Assembly: GCA_030280995.1 (NCBI GenBank)
Contig: JASXTE010000015.1
Span: forward strand, 21,596,501 to 21,660,500
Origin: Hemileia vastatrix
Taxonomy: Eukaryota > Basidiomycota > Pucciniomycetes > Pucciniales > Zaghouaniaceae
Length of the DNA: 64,000 nt
Direction of reading: 5' to 3'
Of this stretch, positions 1 to 11,720 are shown one piece after another. The stretch's first letter is position 1. The number at the start of each line of letters is the position of its first letter. The notes under the pieces are model-generated. The model had not been told where the DNA came from. It made no database searches and was given only the letters and a program-made list of their open reading frames with translations. The position numbers and the translations under genes were made by a program.

Positions 1-1959
1 TATTGAATTTTCCCCTTGCGTATTCTTGAATCAAGGATACGGCTTACTTCCCACTCTAGATGTTCTTCTACTTTGACCGGTTCCGGAGGAGTTTGCTTCC
101 TGCCCGGGTATGTTTCTCGAGTCAGTTCCAGGAGAGATACTTGGAAAACAGGGTGAATAGCCTGCCATTTAGGAGGTAGCTTGAGTCAAAATGCAGTTTT
201 AGAGACTTTGGAGTCGATTTATAATGGTTCCAAGCGTTTTTCAGCCAGTTTCTTTGATGGTTGAGTTGTTCGAATGTTTCATGCGTCAAGCCATACTTTG
301 TTGCCTGGGTTAAAAGAAGGAGAAGATTGTCGATGTTTTTCGGCCTGTTCCTTGTACCTTTTAATTGCTAATTACAAATTTTATTTAAGTTCTTCTTGGA
401 GTCATGATATGGTTCAAAGATAATGTTCCGCAGGATGACTAGTTCCTACATGGATTGAGTTGAATCAAGGATGTCTTCCATAAACAGTTTTGAAAGGAGA
501 TTGTTGTGTCAAAGAATGAGTCGAGTAATTATAAGAAAATTCGGCCAATGGTAACCATGTGGTCTAATTGTCTTGTTGGTAACTGACATACATTGAAAGG
601 TATTGTTCGAGGATTTGGTTGACCCTTTTTGTTTGCCCATTGGTTTCAGAATGATAGGCCATGGAGAGATTCCTCGTGATATTGAGTTGTCAACACAATT
701 GAGTCCAGAATGTGGATACAAACAATGAGCCTCTATCTGAAATAATATCATTAGGTAAGCCATTTTTGTAAAATACATGTTCCAGAAACAATTTTGACAA
801 ATCTTCTGCTGTAACAGTAGTAGTGGCTTTAATGAAAATAGAAATTTTCAAAAATCTATCTACTATTACTAATATAGCATCAAAATTATTAGAAAGAGGA
901 AGTTGAGAAATAAAATCTATCAATAAATATTTTCAAGGTTTAGAGGGAATAGAAAGCGGTTAAAGCAACCCATTCTTCCGGTGACGGGGAGCCTTATTCC
1001 TATTACATTCATAACAAGATCTTATATAGGCCTTGATATCTCTAGTCATCCCTGGAAAGAAGAGATCCCTCGCTATTAACTGGTAGGTTTTATCAACCCC
1101 AAAATGGCCAGCTAATGGAGAATCATGTCAACTGTTGTAAATACATAATTTTTTTTCATTGTTGTTGGGTATGACTACTCTACCTTTGAAAAACTAATAG
1201 ACCTGATTCAATACTAAATCTTTTTGCCCCTTACTTTGAGAGTATTTTTTCTTTTAACCCTAAACAATAATTGTCCTTTGACTAAGCTTCGAGGATGTTG
1301 GATAGTGGATTTTGGAAAGATTGAGTTGTCATTGAATTAAGTTGATGAGTCGTTAACATTGATTTGTTGAAAATTGATTTCACATTTGCTGGGTTCTTGT
1401 CAGCAAATGCCTCCCCCCACTGTGTGTAAAAATTGTCCTGACGTGACAGGATATCTGGGACAATGCAGTTCTTACCTGGGCGATAGGAAATAGAAAAAGG
1501 AAATTCAGACTAAAATTCAGCCCACCTGGCTTGACCCCTGGTTAACACTTTGGAAGACATAAAGTATTTCAAAGCATTATGTTCAGTCAGGATTTGAAAA
1601 GGACTATCTAGGCTGAGAAGAAAAAAGCACCATTTTTAAGGCAATAAATAATAGCTTAAAGCTCCTTGTCATGAATTTTGGAATTTAATTCTGCTGCAAT
1701 GAGTTTGCGTGACTTGAAAGCAACAGGATGAAACAATTTTGTTTCAGGATTGAATTGAGAAATGACCCCTGCAATAGCATAATCGCTAGTGTCTGTCTTG
1801 ACTATTGTTGAAGCAGAAGGGTCAAAGTGTCAAAAAATTACAGCTGTGGTAAATGCAGTCTTCAATGCTTTAAATTCCTGTCGTGCTGTAGAAGTAAAAA
1901 CAAAAGGAATATCTTTTCTAAGAAGAGACGTAAGATTGGAAATAGTTTTAGAGTAATCT
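1..1959 (-). pseudogene. Gypsy-A pol, second half: RNase H, integrase, chromodomain (decayed)
   Basis: Reading the minus strand from 1959, the frame first gives the RT/RNase H connection (SLLRKDIPF), then RNase H (VKTDTSDYAIAGVISQF; LTEHNALKYFMSSK; the tail SYRPGKNCIVPDILSRQDN near 1430-1500). Integrase core follows at about 690-925 (MDFI-type QLPLSNNFDAILVIVDRF, then SDRGSLFVSTFWTQL). At 1-90 the frame enters a chromodomain (VEEHLEWEVSRILDSRI), which in chromoviruses targets integration to heterochromatin. In-frame stops and small indels break the frame at several places, for example in the RNase H part near 1530 and 1650. The sequence runs off the window start before the chromodomain ends. 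This is the downstream continuation of the gag-protease-RT half at 21122-23871. Confidence 0.85.
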
Positions 1960-2753
1960 TGTCACGCGCCACGTGACACTCGAGGCAAAAACAGCTCATT
2001 AAATCAATAATACAGAGGTTTAAATCCATACTCGAAGCGCAGAAAGCAATTCTACATAGCAACTGCGACTTTTCTTTGTGTACTCACTATTCAATGGCGC
2101 TAGTCTAAACTCTAAATCAAACTTAGTCAATCTCTCAATAGTGTGTCTCAATCTTTTCCTCAATAAGCGGCGCAAAGCACAATAGTCAATGTAATAGTAC
2201 ACTAAAAGGTTTATTAAATGTCTGTGAATTATTAAAAGTGGTAGTGAACATGGACGGAATGGTTAGTGGAGGATTTAAGGGTTGATGGATGTTAGTGATG
2301 AGGGTCAAGGTGTAACAGGTGTATTTCTAAATGGTCTGTGGTGTGCGGAATGATGGATGGGTATGAGGTCAATGCTAGGAGGAGTAAAGGATATAAAAGG
2401 GGTAGGGTTTTGGTTTGATATTCTATAGAATTAAATTATAAAAAACGTATATATAGTTAATAGTGGTAAAACTTTAGGTTAAATCATTATTATTGTATCT
2501 TTCCTTATTTCCTCAGTAATCATTTCTAAATCCTAAATCTTTGATTATTGAGTTTCCAACTCTTTGTGAGATCTTAAGAAATTTAATATTAACTTTAAAT
2601 TATATTAGAATTCTTCTTGAACATATCTAGAAGAAGTAGCTCTTCCTTCAAGTCATCTTCAATTCACTTCCTCAAACATTTCCTCTGTGCATCGAAGAAG
2701 TTTCTAAATCCTCCCTCCATCTAACTTCCAGGAACACTCTCAACCTTGTGTGT
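1960..2753 (+). repeat. LTR of the Gypsy-A family in plus orientation, left piece (split by element B)
   Basis: The sequence begins TGTCACGCGCCACGTGACAC and is the near-identical reverse complement of the Gypsy-A 5' LTR at 23947-24735. Its last 16-20 bases (GCGTAGGTCGTCCGGTGACA) lie at 21102-21121, on the far side of element B. It is flanked by AATCT on both outer sides (1955-1959, 21122-21126), a typical 5-bp LTR-element duplication. No internal sequence of its own is present, so it is a solo LTR left by recombination of a second copy that had inserted into the Gypsy-A pol gene in the opposite orientation. A TATA-like TATAAAAGG lies at about 2392-2400. Reconstructed length is about 810 bp. 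Confidence 0.9.
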
Positions 2754-4074
2754 TGTGGTACGCGCCTCACAGGAAGCGTGAATTTAGACCAATCAGCGCG
2801 CGTAGTCCAGGAAGAATAAAGGGGAGTTAGCGCAGCAGGAAGTATAAAAACATAATATGTATTTGTGTGTTTCAAGGAACAAAGGAAATAGAAGCGCAGA
2901 AAAGGATTAAGGGTCTGTGCGCTCGGATTTTGCAGCAAGATGTGCCGCACAATAAGGCAATTGTGTGTTATTGATTTATGATCGCAAGTGCTAAACAATA
3001 TGGATTTGGATTTTCTAATAATTTTGTGTTACGCATTAAAGAAGGAGTTATGGCTTAAGGAAGACTCAAGTGCATAGTATACTGTACCGCGGCAAGTGCT
3101 ATAACTTACTGAGACAAGTAATGAAGAAGGCTAACTAGTTAAGCGAGCTGTCAGAACTATGAACTTAGTATTAAAAGCAAAGAGAGTGGGGACTCAATCG
3201 TAAAACTACCCAAGAGTTAAGGCAACTAGACTCAGCATTAGGATAAGTCAAACCTGGAACTAGCGCTGAAACAAAACAAGGTATAGTTAAAAGCGCATAT
3301 GTGGAGCATCAGTGAAACAAGTTAATACTAGTGTTACTAATTATAGGGTATGATTTAGGCGCTGTAGTTTCTACAACCGGTGTATGTAGTTTACTAATAG
3401 ATTAGTTGTTGTTTTACTAATGTGGCGCTAGAGTCAGCGCTGGAGATCCATTAGGGAACTATGTCTTAAGCGCTGGAAAAATATAAAAGGAGAACTGGTC
3501 AATCTATCTAAAGAGAGGGGAAAAAAATAATAAGAAGAAAAATTGTATTAGTTGTTGCTTTAAAAAGCAGATCATAGAAAAATCAATATAGAGATATATG
3601 AGTAGCTATGGTCATAGAACCCAGTATAAGATATTAGATCTTTTTGTGATTAATTGTTTGAGGGAATATTAAAAGGTATTTCTGAGTCTTTTAGAGTTTG
3701 TGCGTCTGTGTGTGTATTTCATATAGTATAGTGAAAGAGCACAACATAGAGAGAATATATAGATTCAGTGGGATTAACTATTATTAGAGATATTTTATTA
3801 CTATAATAAGGCATATTCAAAGAGAGCGCTTTAAGAGGGAGTAGCTGTGGATAATAGCGCTTATTAAGAATAGAAATATCCAGATAGTAATACTTATTTT
3901 TTTCCCTTATCTTTAACTCATCTCAACTTATAAACTTTCTAGTCAATTATTAGTGTTGCACATTATTACAATGTCTTTAAAATAAGAGTGGCAGGCGCTT
4001 CTTTTATAAATTAAAGAGAAAAACTAACCCATCTTACATTGTGTCTACTGCTTAGTACTTTATAACAGTCTACA
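2754..4074 (+). repeat. Element B 5' LTR (1321 bp)
   Basis: It starts with TG (TGTGGTACGCGCC) and ends with CA (AACAGTCTACA), and matches 19783-21101 almost throughout. A TATA-like box TATAAAAG at about 3482-3489 sits downstream of the AGCGCTGG motif, as expected for an LTR promoter. Many retained GCGC sites stand out against the AT-rich background. Near its 3' end is the 12-mer GGCGCTTCTTTT (about 3994-4005), which also occurs in the LTRs of the unrelated element C. Confidence 0.92.
3482..3489 (+). promoter_or_regulatory. TATA-like box in element B 5' LTR
   Basis: TATAAAAG within the LTR, about 590 bp before the LTR end. The same octamer is at 20511-20518 in the 3' LTR. This is the likely core promoter of the retroelement transcript; no other initiation signal was tested. 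Confidence 0.5.
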
Positions 4075-4076
4075 AT

Positions 4077-4094
4077 TGGTGTCCCAACAGTGGC
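4077..4094 (+). other. Element B primer binding site
   Basis: TGGTGTCCCAACAGTGG begins three bases after the 5' LTR end. TGG matches the CCA end of a tRNA, so this is the expected minus-strand primer site. The tRNA species cannot be named without the tRNA gene set. Confidence 0.65.
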
Positions 4095-4317
4095 ATAATT
4101 GTAACTAGTGTTTTTGATTAAATTTTTTTTTTTAGGGTTTTGTCAAGAGGACGTAATCAAGCCGGCGCTTCAGCGGAAGAGTCGTAGGGTCTACAACAAG
4201 TGTATCAATAGCCGTTATCAGAGGATAGCGTAGGGCTGTATTGTGAAAACAGTCAGGTTTAATTACCAAGCGAGTGTTTTTTCTTTGTGATCTTTGCTTT
4301 GATTTGATATTTCGGGA

Positions 4318-6150
4318 ATGGATCCTACTGCGACTACATCTAGGGGATGTCAGGAGAGGGTTAAATCGCCCAATTCTTGGACATTGTTTCCAAAAAGGGT
4401 AACCACAATTATTAGGTGTAAAGATGAAAGCTTGCGCTTTGTGGGAATTAATACCAAAAAGCTTTTACGCAGGTTTGAACAAGCAGTGGAAGTTCATGGA
4501 GCAACCAAATATGATATGGTACGACAAGTACTATTCTTTGTATCTGATGAGTGCAAAGACGATTTAGAGGATCTAAAAGGGCATGAGGAGCGAAATTGGT
4601 CAGCGCTAAAAGAACAAATGCTCAAGAAATGGCCAAAAGTTACCGAGGAAACTAGGTATACAATGAAGGACCTGGATATTTTGGTAAATAGGGTCAAGGA
4701 TAGAGGAGGTGTTCAAGACCCCAAGGAATTTAAAAGTTTTAGGGAAGAATTCGATCGGATAGTGGAATATTTAGTTAGTAACGAAGATTTTAGTGATGTT
4801 AATGCCTCTTTACCTTTGTTTTGTGAAGCGTTAGCGCCAGAAGTTGAAGACTGGGCAAAAAGGCACTTGGATAACAAAGGAAAGCTGGTTAAAAAGAGGG
4901 ACGGAAATTACAAGTATCCCGGATTAGAAGAAGTGGAAATGGCAGTGGAAGCTGAAATGATGTTGCGTTGAGTTGAGCAACGTGCAGCAAGGGTGGCTCT
5001 GGATAAGGAGGATATGGAGGAAGATGCACCAGGCATATGATTGCCTTCTCAGATTTCCTCTCCTAAAGTTAAAATTTTCTCTAAGGATCCAGATTCAGTC
5101 ATGGCAAGAATCAATGAGTTGGAGAAGAAGATAGTTGAAGCGGAAAAGGAGAAAGAATCGTTTAGGCCCAAGAGTTCTCCTCAACCTTTGCGGTTTTCCG
5201 CTATGGTGTGCTATTATTGTAATAAAGAGGGGCATACAATGATGAGGTGTAATGCGCTTCAAAAGGATAAAGAGGAAAAGGTAGTTTACGAGGATGGGAC
5301 AACGCTTATGTTGGAAGATGGTACTAAGTTGGTTAAAGACAAAGATCAAGGGATGCGAGCCATGGTCATCAATCATATTAATAAAAAGTCTATGGAAAGT
5401 AGGTTAAGCAAGGGCAAAGAGCCGGAAAATAAGGAGAAAGGCAATGATGCAAAGTTGGTTAATTTTTCAGTTACTTGCGTGGTGTTAGATTTTAAAATAA
5501 AAGAAGGAGCGGTTGCAGTGCCACTTACCGCAGCACGATTGGAGATGTTTGCGGCAAAGCATAAGAAAATGGCCCCACCTACAATTAGTAGGCCAAGAAG
5601 GGCTGGCGCTAGGTATGCAAATCCAGAGGATATGGAGGAAGTAGGGTATACTACTAGAGAAATTACACCTGCTCCTATCAAGGATGTTGAAATGGATGGT
5701 ATGGACCCTGGAGGTTATGGCGTGGATCACCAGGAAGTAGAACAGACGGCAATGTTGGAGGAGCCAGAGGTAGTACAGCAAAGAGCGATACCTGCTGAAG
5801 GAATGCCAGGAGCAAAGTATAATACTCCAAAGAACCCACCTGGAAGAGCGAAAGCTGGTTCCAAGGCAATTCAGCCTAAATTCAGAATGCAGCGCCCGGT
5901 TCATTCTGATTTTCCTAAAGCGGCCAAGGATTTAGTTGCGGAATGTTTGAAGACTACAGTCTCTGTTCCATTGGGGATGCTGACAGCAGTAGCGCCAGAT
6001 GTAGCAAATGGAATCGTGGATAAGTGCAGAAAGCAAAGGATTGCTAATTGCGCTGAGTTCGATATGGAAGAACAGTCATTTCAGCCAGTCGTTGGATTAC
6101 CTAGGGTGCCACATTATGCAGAACCCTTAGGGTATTTAACTATTCAGTAA
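4318..6150 (+). pseudogene. Element B gag (capsid and zinc knuckle), broken by two TGA codons
   Basis: The first ATG after the leader is at 4318. Residues of the capsid-like region (GINTKKLLRRFEQAVEVHG, then WSALKEQMLKKWP) resemble the retrotransposon gag fold of Ty3/Gypsy elements. In-frame TGA codons at 4969-4971 and 5038-5040 interrupt an otherwise continuous frame; both could be CGA or TGG originally. After the second stop, a CX2CX4HX4C zinc knuckle (CYYCNKEGHTMMRC) at about 5209-5253 is the nucleic-acid-binding nucleocapsid motif. A long charged and proline-rich tail follows, ending at TAA 6148-6150. The protease continues in the -1 frame with the frames overlapping, so either programmed frameshifting or an old indel separates gag from pro. 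No canonical slippery heptamer is visible. Confidence 0.85.
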
Positions 6151-6173
6151 ATGGTAAGCAAATCAAAGCGTTA

Positions 6174-6596
6174 ATGGATACGGGTTCACAAATCAACGTG
6201 GTATCAGTGGATGATGCAGTGGAATTAGGTCTTCCTGTAAAAGACGGCGAAAGCATTGTTGCAGGAGTTGGGGGAGGTAGTTTACCTGTTATAGGTGTAG
6301 CAGAGTATGTATGCACTAGAGTTGCGGGAGCAACAAGAGATATACATTTTTATGTTCCAATGGGTGTGGTTAAACCAGTTTTAGGCACACCATTTTTAAT
6401 GGATTATTCGGCAACTATAGATTATTGTTTAAATAAGACTATAGGAATAAGGATTATGGGTGATAATGGTGTTCCAGTAACAGCAGTTTTAGTAGCGCCC
6501 AAGGATGGTGGCTGGGAAACTAAGTACTCTGGAGCTGCGCGGTTAGAGAAAGAAAGAGAGTTTTATGAGGAAATCTCAGATGAGGAGATAGGGTGA
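6174..6596 (+). CDS. Element B aspartic protease region
   Basis: The frame contains MDTGSQINVVS, in which DTGS is the catalytic motif of retroviral-type aspartic proteases, and a later GTPFLMDYSATIDY typical of the C-terminal part of the fold. The frame is open upstream of the ATG (NGKQIKALMDTG), so 6174 is not a real initiation site; the domain would be made as part of a Gag-Pro-Pol polyprotein. It ends at TGA 6594-6596, which overlaps the next open frame (RT) in the -1 direction. Two successive -1 shifts in one polyprotein would be unusual, so at least one is probably a mutation. Confidence 0.8.
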   Translation: MDTGSQINVVSVDDAVELGLPVKDGESIVAGVGGGSLPVIGVAEYVCTRVAGATRDIHFYVPMGVVKPVLGTPFLMDYSATIDYCLNKTIGIRIMGDNGVPVTAVLVAPKDGGWETKYSGAARLEKEREFYEEISDEEIG

Positions 6597-9214
6597 CCGC
6601 CAGGAAGGCACCAACATTTTCATTAGGGACTGGCATTTTAGGTGTTACTATCTCCCAGGATGAGAGGAACCCAGATAGTGACAAGTCAGTCCAACAAGGA
6701 GGGATACGTAAAGCGGTACTTCATAGGTGTCTTTGGAATACTACTGTAGAATGTATTATACCTAAGCTTTTTGATTTCTTTAGTTTTGGATATTGTTATA
6801 CTTATATTAAAAAGAAAAGACAAATACAGGATTTAGGTGCAACCCTTAGTTATATTAGAAAGGGTTTGATTTTAATTAATGAAGGAAGTAGCAAGGACTG
6901 TTTTGTATCCAAGTATAAACCAGTAGCTGTTAAGGTTAAACCAGTGAATATAGCGATGCCTGATTTGAATCCCCCTTTTCAGAGGCCGGCGCTATCTAGA
7001 AATCCTTATGATACGCCTTTAACGAAGTTTCTGCCTGATTTTGCGTCTACCAGTAAGATTACGATGGAAAGGCTTCAGATGGTAGATTTTGGACAAGAGG
7101 GCTGGTTATCGCAGGAAAAAAAGAAGTTATTATTACATGTTATGGTTCTTAGGGAAAAGGCTATTGCGTTTTCAGAAAAGGAAAGAGGTTTGTTAAAACA
7201 CTCTTATGGTAAACCTTATATTGTTCCAGTTATACCTCATGCGCTGTGGCAAAAGAAGGCTTTTCCAATACCAGGGGCTATAAGAGAAGAGTATACGGAA
7301 TTAATTAGGGGAAGGTTAAAGTCCAGCTTGTATGAACAGTCTATGTCTATTTATTCAAGTCCAGTGTTTTGTGTGGTCAAACATAATGGTAAATTGAGGG
7401 TTGTTCATGATCTTAGGGAGATGAACAAGGTTACAGTAAAGGATGCAGGGATGCCACCAACGCCAGAAGAATTTGTGGATTCTTTTGCGGGACGTGCATG
7501 TTACGGATTAGGTGATATTATGCGAGGATACGATGAGCCCGAGTTACACGAATCGTCCAGACCCATGATGATGTTTGTAACACCACTGGGGCGCTTTAGG
7601 TTGACAAGGTTACCGCAAGGCACAACAATTTCTGTGGCGGTATATCAAGCACAAATGATGTGGATATTGCAGGGTGAAATTCCAGAACATGTGGGAATTT
7701 TCATTGATGATGGCGGTATAAAAGGACCAGCCAGTGATTATGAAGGGGAAGTGTTAAAAGAAAATCCATATATTAGAAAGTTTATTTGGGAATATGAGAT
7801 TACCCTGGAAAAAGTGCTATTTAGGATAGAGGAGGCAGGATTAACGATTTCTGGATCTAAATTTGCCTGTTGTGTTCCAGCGCTAGATATAGTGGGACAT
7901 GTGGTATGCAAGGAAGGGAGAATTGTGGCTGAAAAAAAGAGGAATAAGGTACTTACATGGCCAAGACCAAGAAATATTAAGGAAGTTAGAGGGTTTTTAG
8001 GCATTTGTACATATGTAAGAATGTTTATTCAAGATTTTGCTTTGTTGTCTTCACCTTTACGGCACTTAACAAGAAAGGATGCTGTATGGGATTGGACGGA
8101 GGAATGTGAGGAGTCATTCGAGTTATTAAAGAGGGTTGTAGGGAAAGATATTCTTTTGAAGAAATTGGAGTATGGACCAGGTGCTGGAAAAATTACTCTA
8201 GCGGTGGATTCTAGTGTGTCCGCGGTGGGCGCAGTTTTGATGCAGGAGGACAACAAAGGTAATGATATACCTGTCCTTTACGAGTCCAATACTTTTACCA
8301 AAGTAGAGTCTAGGTACTCCCAGTCTAAGCTGGAGTTATGTCGAGTAGAAAAAACTCTTAAAAAGCTACAATGGATGCTTTGGGGGCAGCATTTTGAGAT
8401 GCAGGTTGATGCACTGTTGTTGGTGCAAATGATTAATAGCCTGAGTTTACCAGATGCGCCCATGACGAGGTGGGTAATGCAGATTAATTTATTTTCTTTT
8501 GATTTAGTCCATACACCAGGGAAATCTTTCACTATGCCAGATGCGCTGTCGAGAAGACCGTTGTGTGAAGAAGACTCGGAAGCGGAAGAATTTGTGGAAG
8601 ATAAGAGGTGGGTAAACGGGATAGATTATTGTTATACAAAATTTGATAAGAATGTCCGCAATGACAATAAACTAGCAAGTAGGATTGTCCGTGATGAAAA
8701 TAAACTAGTAACGTGGAATGTCCGAAAAGACATAAAACTAAATGCTGACAATGCAAAGGATGTTTGTAGCAAGGTTGAACTGCAACTGGATTTAGGGAAC
8801 ACTGAAGCTAATATAGTAACAAGGAGTGCGCAAGGCAAGGTAGTGGAGGAGTCAGACAATGAATATTCTTCAAAGGGAAGTAAGGAAATTAGTACTCAAC
8901 TCGAAGAGGAGGAGTATTTAGTAATCAACACATCTACAGATGAGGGAGTAGAGTTGTTAAGGTTATATTTGGAAGGTTATAGTCGACCAGATTTTTGCAA
9001 TAAAAAGGTTTGGCGCAATATTAAGAAGCGCGCTAAAGGCTATTTTATTAAAAATTGGAAGTTATGGAAGAATCAAGCTTTGTCTCCTCAGTTAGTTATT
9101 CAAACTAAGGAAGGGAAGGAGAAGATACTCAGGGAGTTACACAAGAATTTAGGACATAGAGGTCAAGAGGAGACTCATCGCAGAGTTAGCGAAGATTCTG
9201 GTGGCCCAACATGA
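6593..9214 (+). pseudogene. Element B reverse transcriptase and RNase H, ending in the integrase zinc region
   Basis: A single long open frame of 873 codons; the apparent start at GTG 6593 only marks the frame boundary after the protease. RT motifs in order: SPVFCVVKHNGKLRVVHDLR (palm), LGDIMRGYDE, TPLGRFRLTRLPQGT, then the active-site box GIFIDDGGIKG at about 7695-7720, where FIDD replaces the common YxDD. The connection NIKEVRGFLGICTYVRMFI leads to RNase H (KITLAVDSSVSAVGAVLMQ; LELCRVEKTL) and its tail PGKSFTMPDALSRRP. The frame ends in the H-H part of the integrase zinc finger (LRELHKNLGHRGQEETHRR) at a TGA produced by a 1-nt indel near 9200. The catalytic residues of RT look intact. Confidence 0.9.
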
Positions 9215-10211
9215 AAAATGAAGTAAGAGATTGGGTTAAATCTTGTCCTGAATGTCAGCGCAGAAGTTACAGAAAGCCAAAAGAAAAAGGAAGAGCAACA
9301 GGCAAAGATACTGTTTTTTGTAGGGTTAGTTTAGATGCAGTCCATATAAAAGAAGGACACTTTAAATACTTGGTAGTAGCCAGGGATGATCTATCAGGAT
9401 GGGTTGAAGCAGCGCCGTTGATAAACCTTAAGGAAAGTAATGTGGCCAAGTTTTTGAAGAAAGAATGAATCTATAGGTATGGGGTAATGAAGATGGTAGC
9501 CGTAGATGGTGGCGCTGAATTTGTGGGAGAATTCCATGAAGTATTAAAAGGTATTGGCGCAAAATTACGAGTTGCAACGCCATATTATCCTGAAGCAGAG
9601 GGAATGGTAGAAAGAGGGCATCAAGTTATAAAGGATGCGCTAGTTAAATTATGTGGAAATAATGGGGCGAAGTCAAAGAACTGCTTTCCATTAGTTTTGT
9701 TTGCAGACAGGATTTCAGTTAAAAACAACAGGGTTTTCGCCGTTCGAACTTATGTTTGGTCAAAGGGCGGTATTACCTATTGATCTGGAGGCTGGATCTT
9801 TCCTAGGATGTGATTGGGATCAAGTGCGCTCAACCGACGATTTAATTCTAGCAAGGGTAGAGCAACTTGAAAGAAAAGATGAGTTTGTGGAGAAAGTGTA
9901 TGAAAGAATGATGCAGATCTGGGACAAGTCAGTTAAATATTGGGATGAGCGCTTAGCGCATAGGTTAAGAAAGCCATTTAACCCAGGAGATTTGGTTTTG
10001 GTTTATAATAGAAGTTTAGAAAGCCAATGGGGGAAGATGTTTTCTGAAAGATGGAATGGTCCTTATAGGATAAGAAAGCAGATAGCTGGAGGAATTGGAT
10101 GGTACTGAGTGGAAGCCGCGTGTGGCTGCAGATCAGATCAAAAGATTCTACCCAAGGGGTGTTCCAGTGATACAAGATAACCTCGGGAATGAGGAAAAAC
10201 TACCAGAATAA
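9197..10211 (+). pseudogene. Element B integrase (frameshifted)
   Basis: After the indel near 9200 the frame continues with FWWPNMKNEVRDWVKSCPEC, giving the C-C half of the HHCC zinc finger, then the core domain with SLDAVHIKEG (first Asp region), VDGGAEFVGEFHEVLKGIG (second Asp), and PYYPEAEGMVERGHQVIKDA (Glu region). Interruptions: TGA at 9466-9468 (likely TGG originally), a frameshift near 9700, and another near 10095. The C-terminal part has WDERLAHRLRKPFNPGDLVL and a final EWKPRVAADQIKRFYPRG, ending at TAA 10209-10211. No chromodomain is visible, unlike the other Gypsy elements in the window. Confidence 0.85.
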
Positions 10212-10821
10212 TACCTCCGGGAAGAGGTTAAACTAACAAGTTATGTTAAATTTTGTTTTTCTAAAAAATGACTCACTGGAGGCTTCGGCGCAGTTGTGAT
10301 GGATAGAGGGCGCTAACTGGAAGTTAGGCGGACTATGGCTGAACAGGAAATTGGCATAAGCGCTTAGATGAGGGAATAGAGGAAAATGAAATCTTATATT
10401 TTCATTGTTCAAGGAGACATGACAAAATAGGTAATTGGATTGAAGGATATGTGTACCATTTAAACGCAAAAGATGCTGGGAATTTAACTAATGGGTTAAC
10501 TAACCAGGAGTGGAATGGCGATTTATAGATGGGGTGCTCTATAGTTCAATTCTTATTCTACATGGTATATTGCTGTATCGCAGTGAAGGCGGTAAAGTTT
10601 TATGATATAAAGTTTATTTGAAATTTTGGTTTTTAGGGGTTAATAGTTTTTTAAAGAAAGTAGAGGGAGAAAAGTTAGGCGCTCTAAAAGTATGCAAGAC
10701 AGGTGTAACAAAATAGTGCCATGTCTAAAAAGATTATTTGAAGGCATAGCATGAAAAATATATGAAGACTATGTACAGGGAGAATGGACAGAGGAGACTC
10801 ATAAGGAAAAGCACTAGTGGT
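10212..10821. other. Element B, spacer between pol and the antisense genes
   Basis: About 600 bp with no convincing gene on either strand. GCGC sites continue at the same high frequency as in the rest of element B, so this is element sequence and not an insertion. Confidence 0.5.
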
Positions 10822-11120
10822 CTATTCAGTATCAGGGTGAAAGCTAATATGATATCCTTTCCAGTCTTCAGGCATGATGAAGTGACGTGGATTGGCGGGG
10901 AATCCAAGAATAGTGGTTGAGCTGATTTTGTTCATTAGTTGACCTATCATTTCTATATGAGTATAGCGAGCTTCAAGTTCAGCGTCAGAAAAAGCTGGTG
11001 CGTTATTGTAGGATAGGGACATAGCGTCATATATAAGACAAAGTCTGGAAAACATTCGCATGGAATGGACAAAGGGTAAAGGAATGGGAACCCATCCCAA
11101 GGAGATGGATTCATTGAAGC

Positions 11121-11173
11121 CTGACAGGAAGTTAGTAAGCAAGAAGAGCATAAGTATAGTAAAGGATACTTAC
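11121..11173 (-). other. Intron of antisense gene 1
   Basis: On the minus strand it begins GTAAGTATCC and ends CTGTCAG, with GCTTACTAAC as branch site 11 nt before the acceptor. Removing it joins NLLE to SFNESISLGW in one frame, with the split codon A|GC. Confidence 0.8.
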
Positions 11174-11364
11174 TTTCTAATAAGTTTTGTGGGCGCGCTG
11201 ACGGTGAAGTAATGATAACCCCGTCAGGAGCAGCTGTAGGGAAGCCTGAGCGCATGGAAGCACTGGAACTCGGAGGCGAAGAAGGTGTAGCGCTAGGCTG
11301 TATGGATATTTCGCGCCTGGGAAGACTAGGAAGCGATGGCGACTCATAAGTAACATTATTATTA

Positions 11365-11412
11365 GGGGGTGTCAGTTCTGGAAAATCCGCACTTAAATTA
11401 AGTGCGGATTTC
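11365..11412 (+). repeat. Left terminal inverted repeat of the Harbinger-like element
   Basis: Matches 17790-17836 in reverse complement with only a few differences. Each end itself contains a palindrome, AATCCGCACTT followed a few bases later by AAGTGCGGATT, so each end can fold on its own. This is a plausible transposase binding site. Confidence 0.85.
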
Positions 11413-11720
11413 AAACCAAATCAGCACTTAAATTTTGCAAAAAAGTCACTTATTTCAAAAAAGGGTGTCAGTTATGACCTCAAATCAGCACTTTTTTCCC
11501 GTTTTTTTTCACAACCACATTTTGGCCACAAAACATCCCTTCCTTTCTTACCCCATCCCTGTCACATGTGACACACTGACCTTCCTCGCTACCTACCCAT
11601 CAATCCTCGGCACACTCCCCTTCCTGACATTTTCAATATTTTGACCAGGCATGTTTACATTCTTTTTTACTTATTTCTTCTACTTTTTAATCTTTTTTCT
11701 TGTTATGTGCCAGTTTCATA

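Noticed and set aside
6140..6160. Programmed -1 frameshift site between gag and protease of element B
   Set aside because: The overlap geometry fits, but no canonical X-XXY-YYZ heptamer is present and other indels in the copy show ordinary decay.
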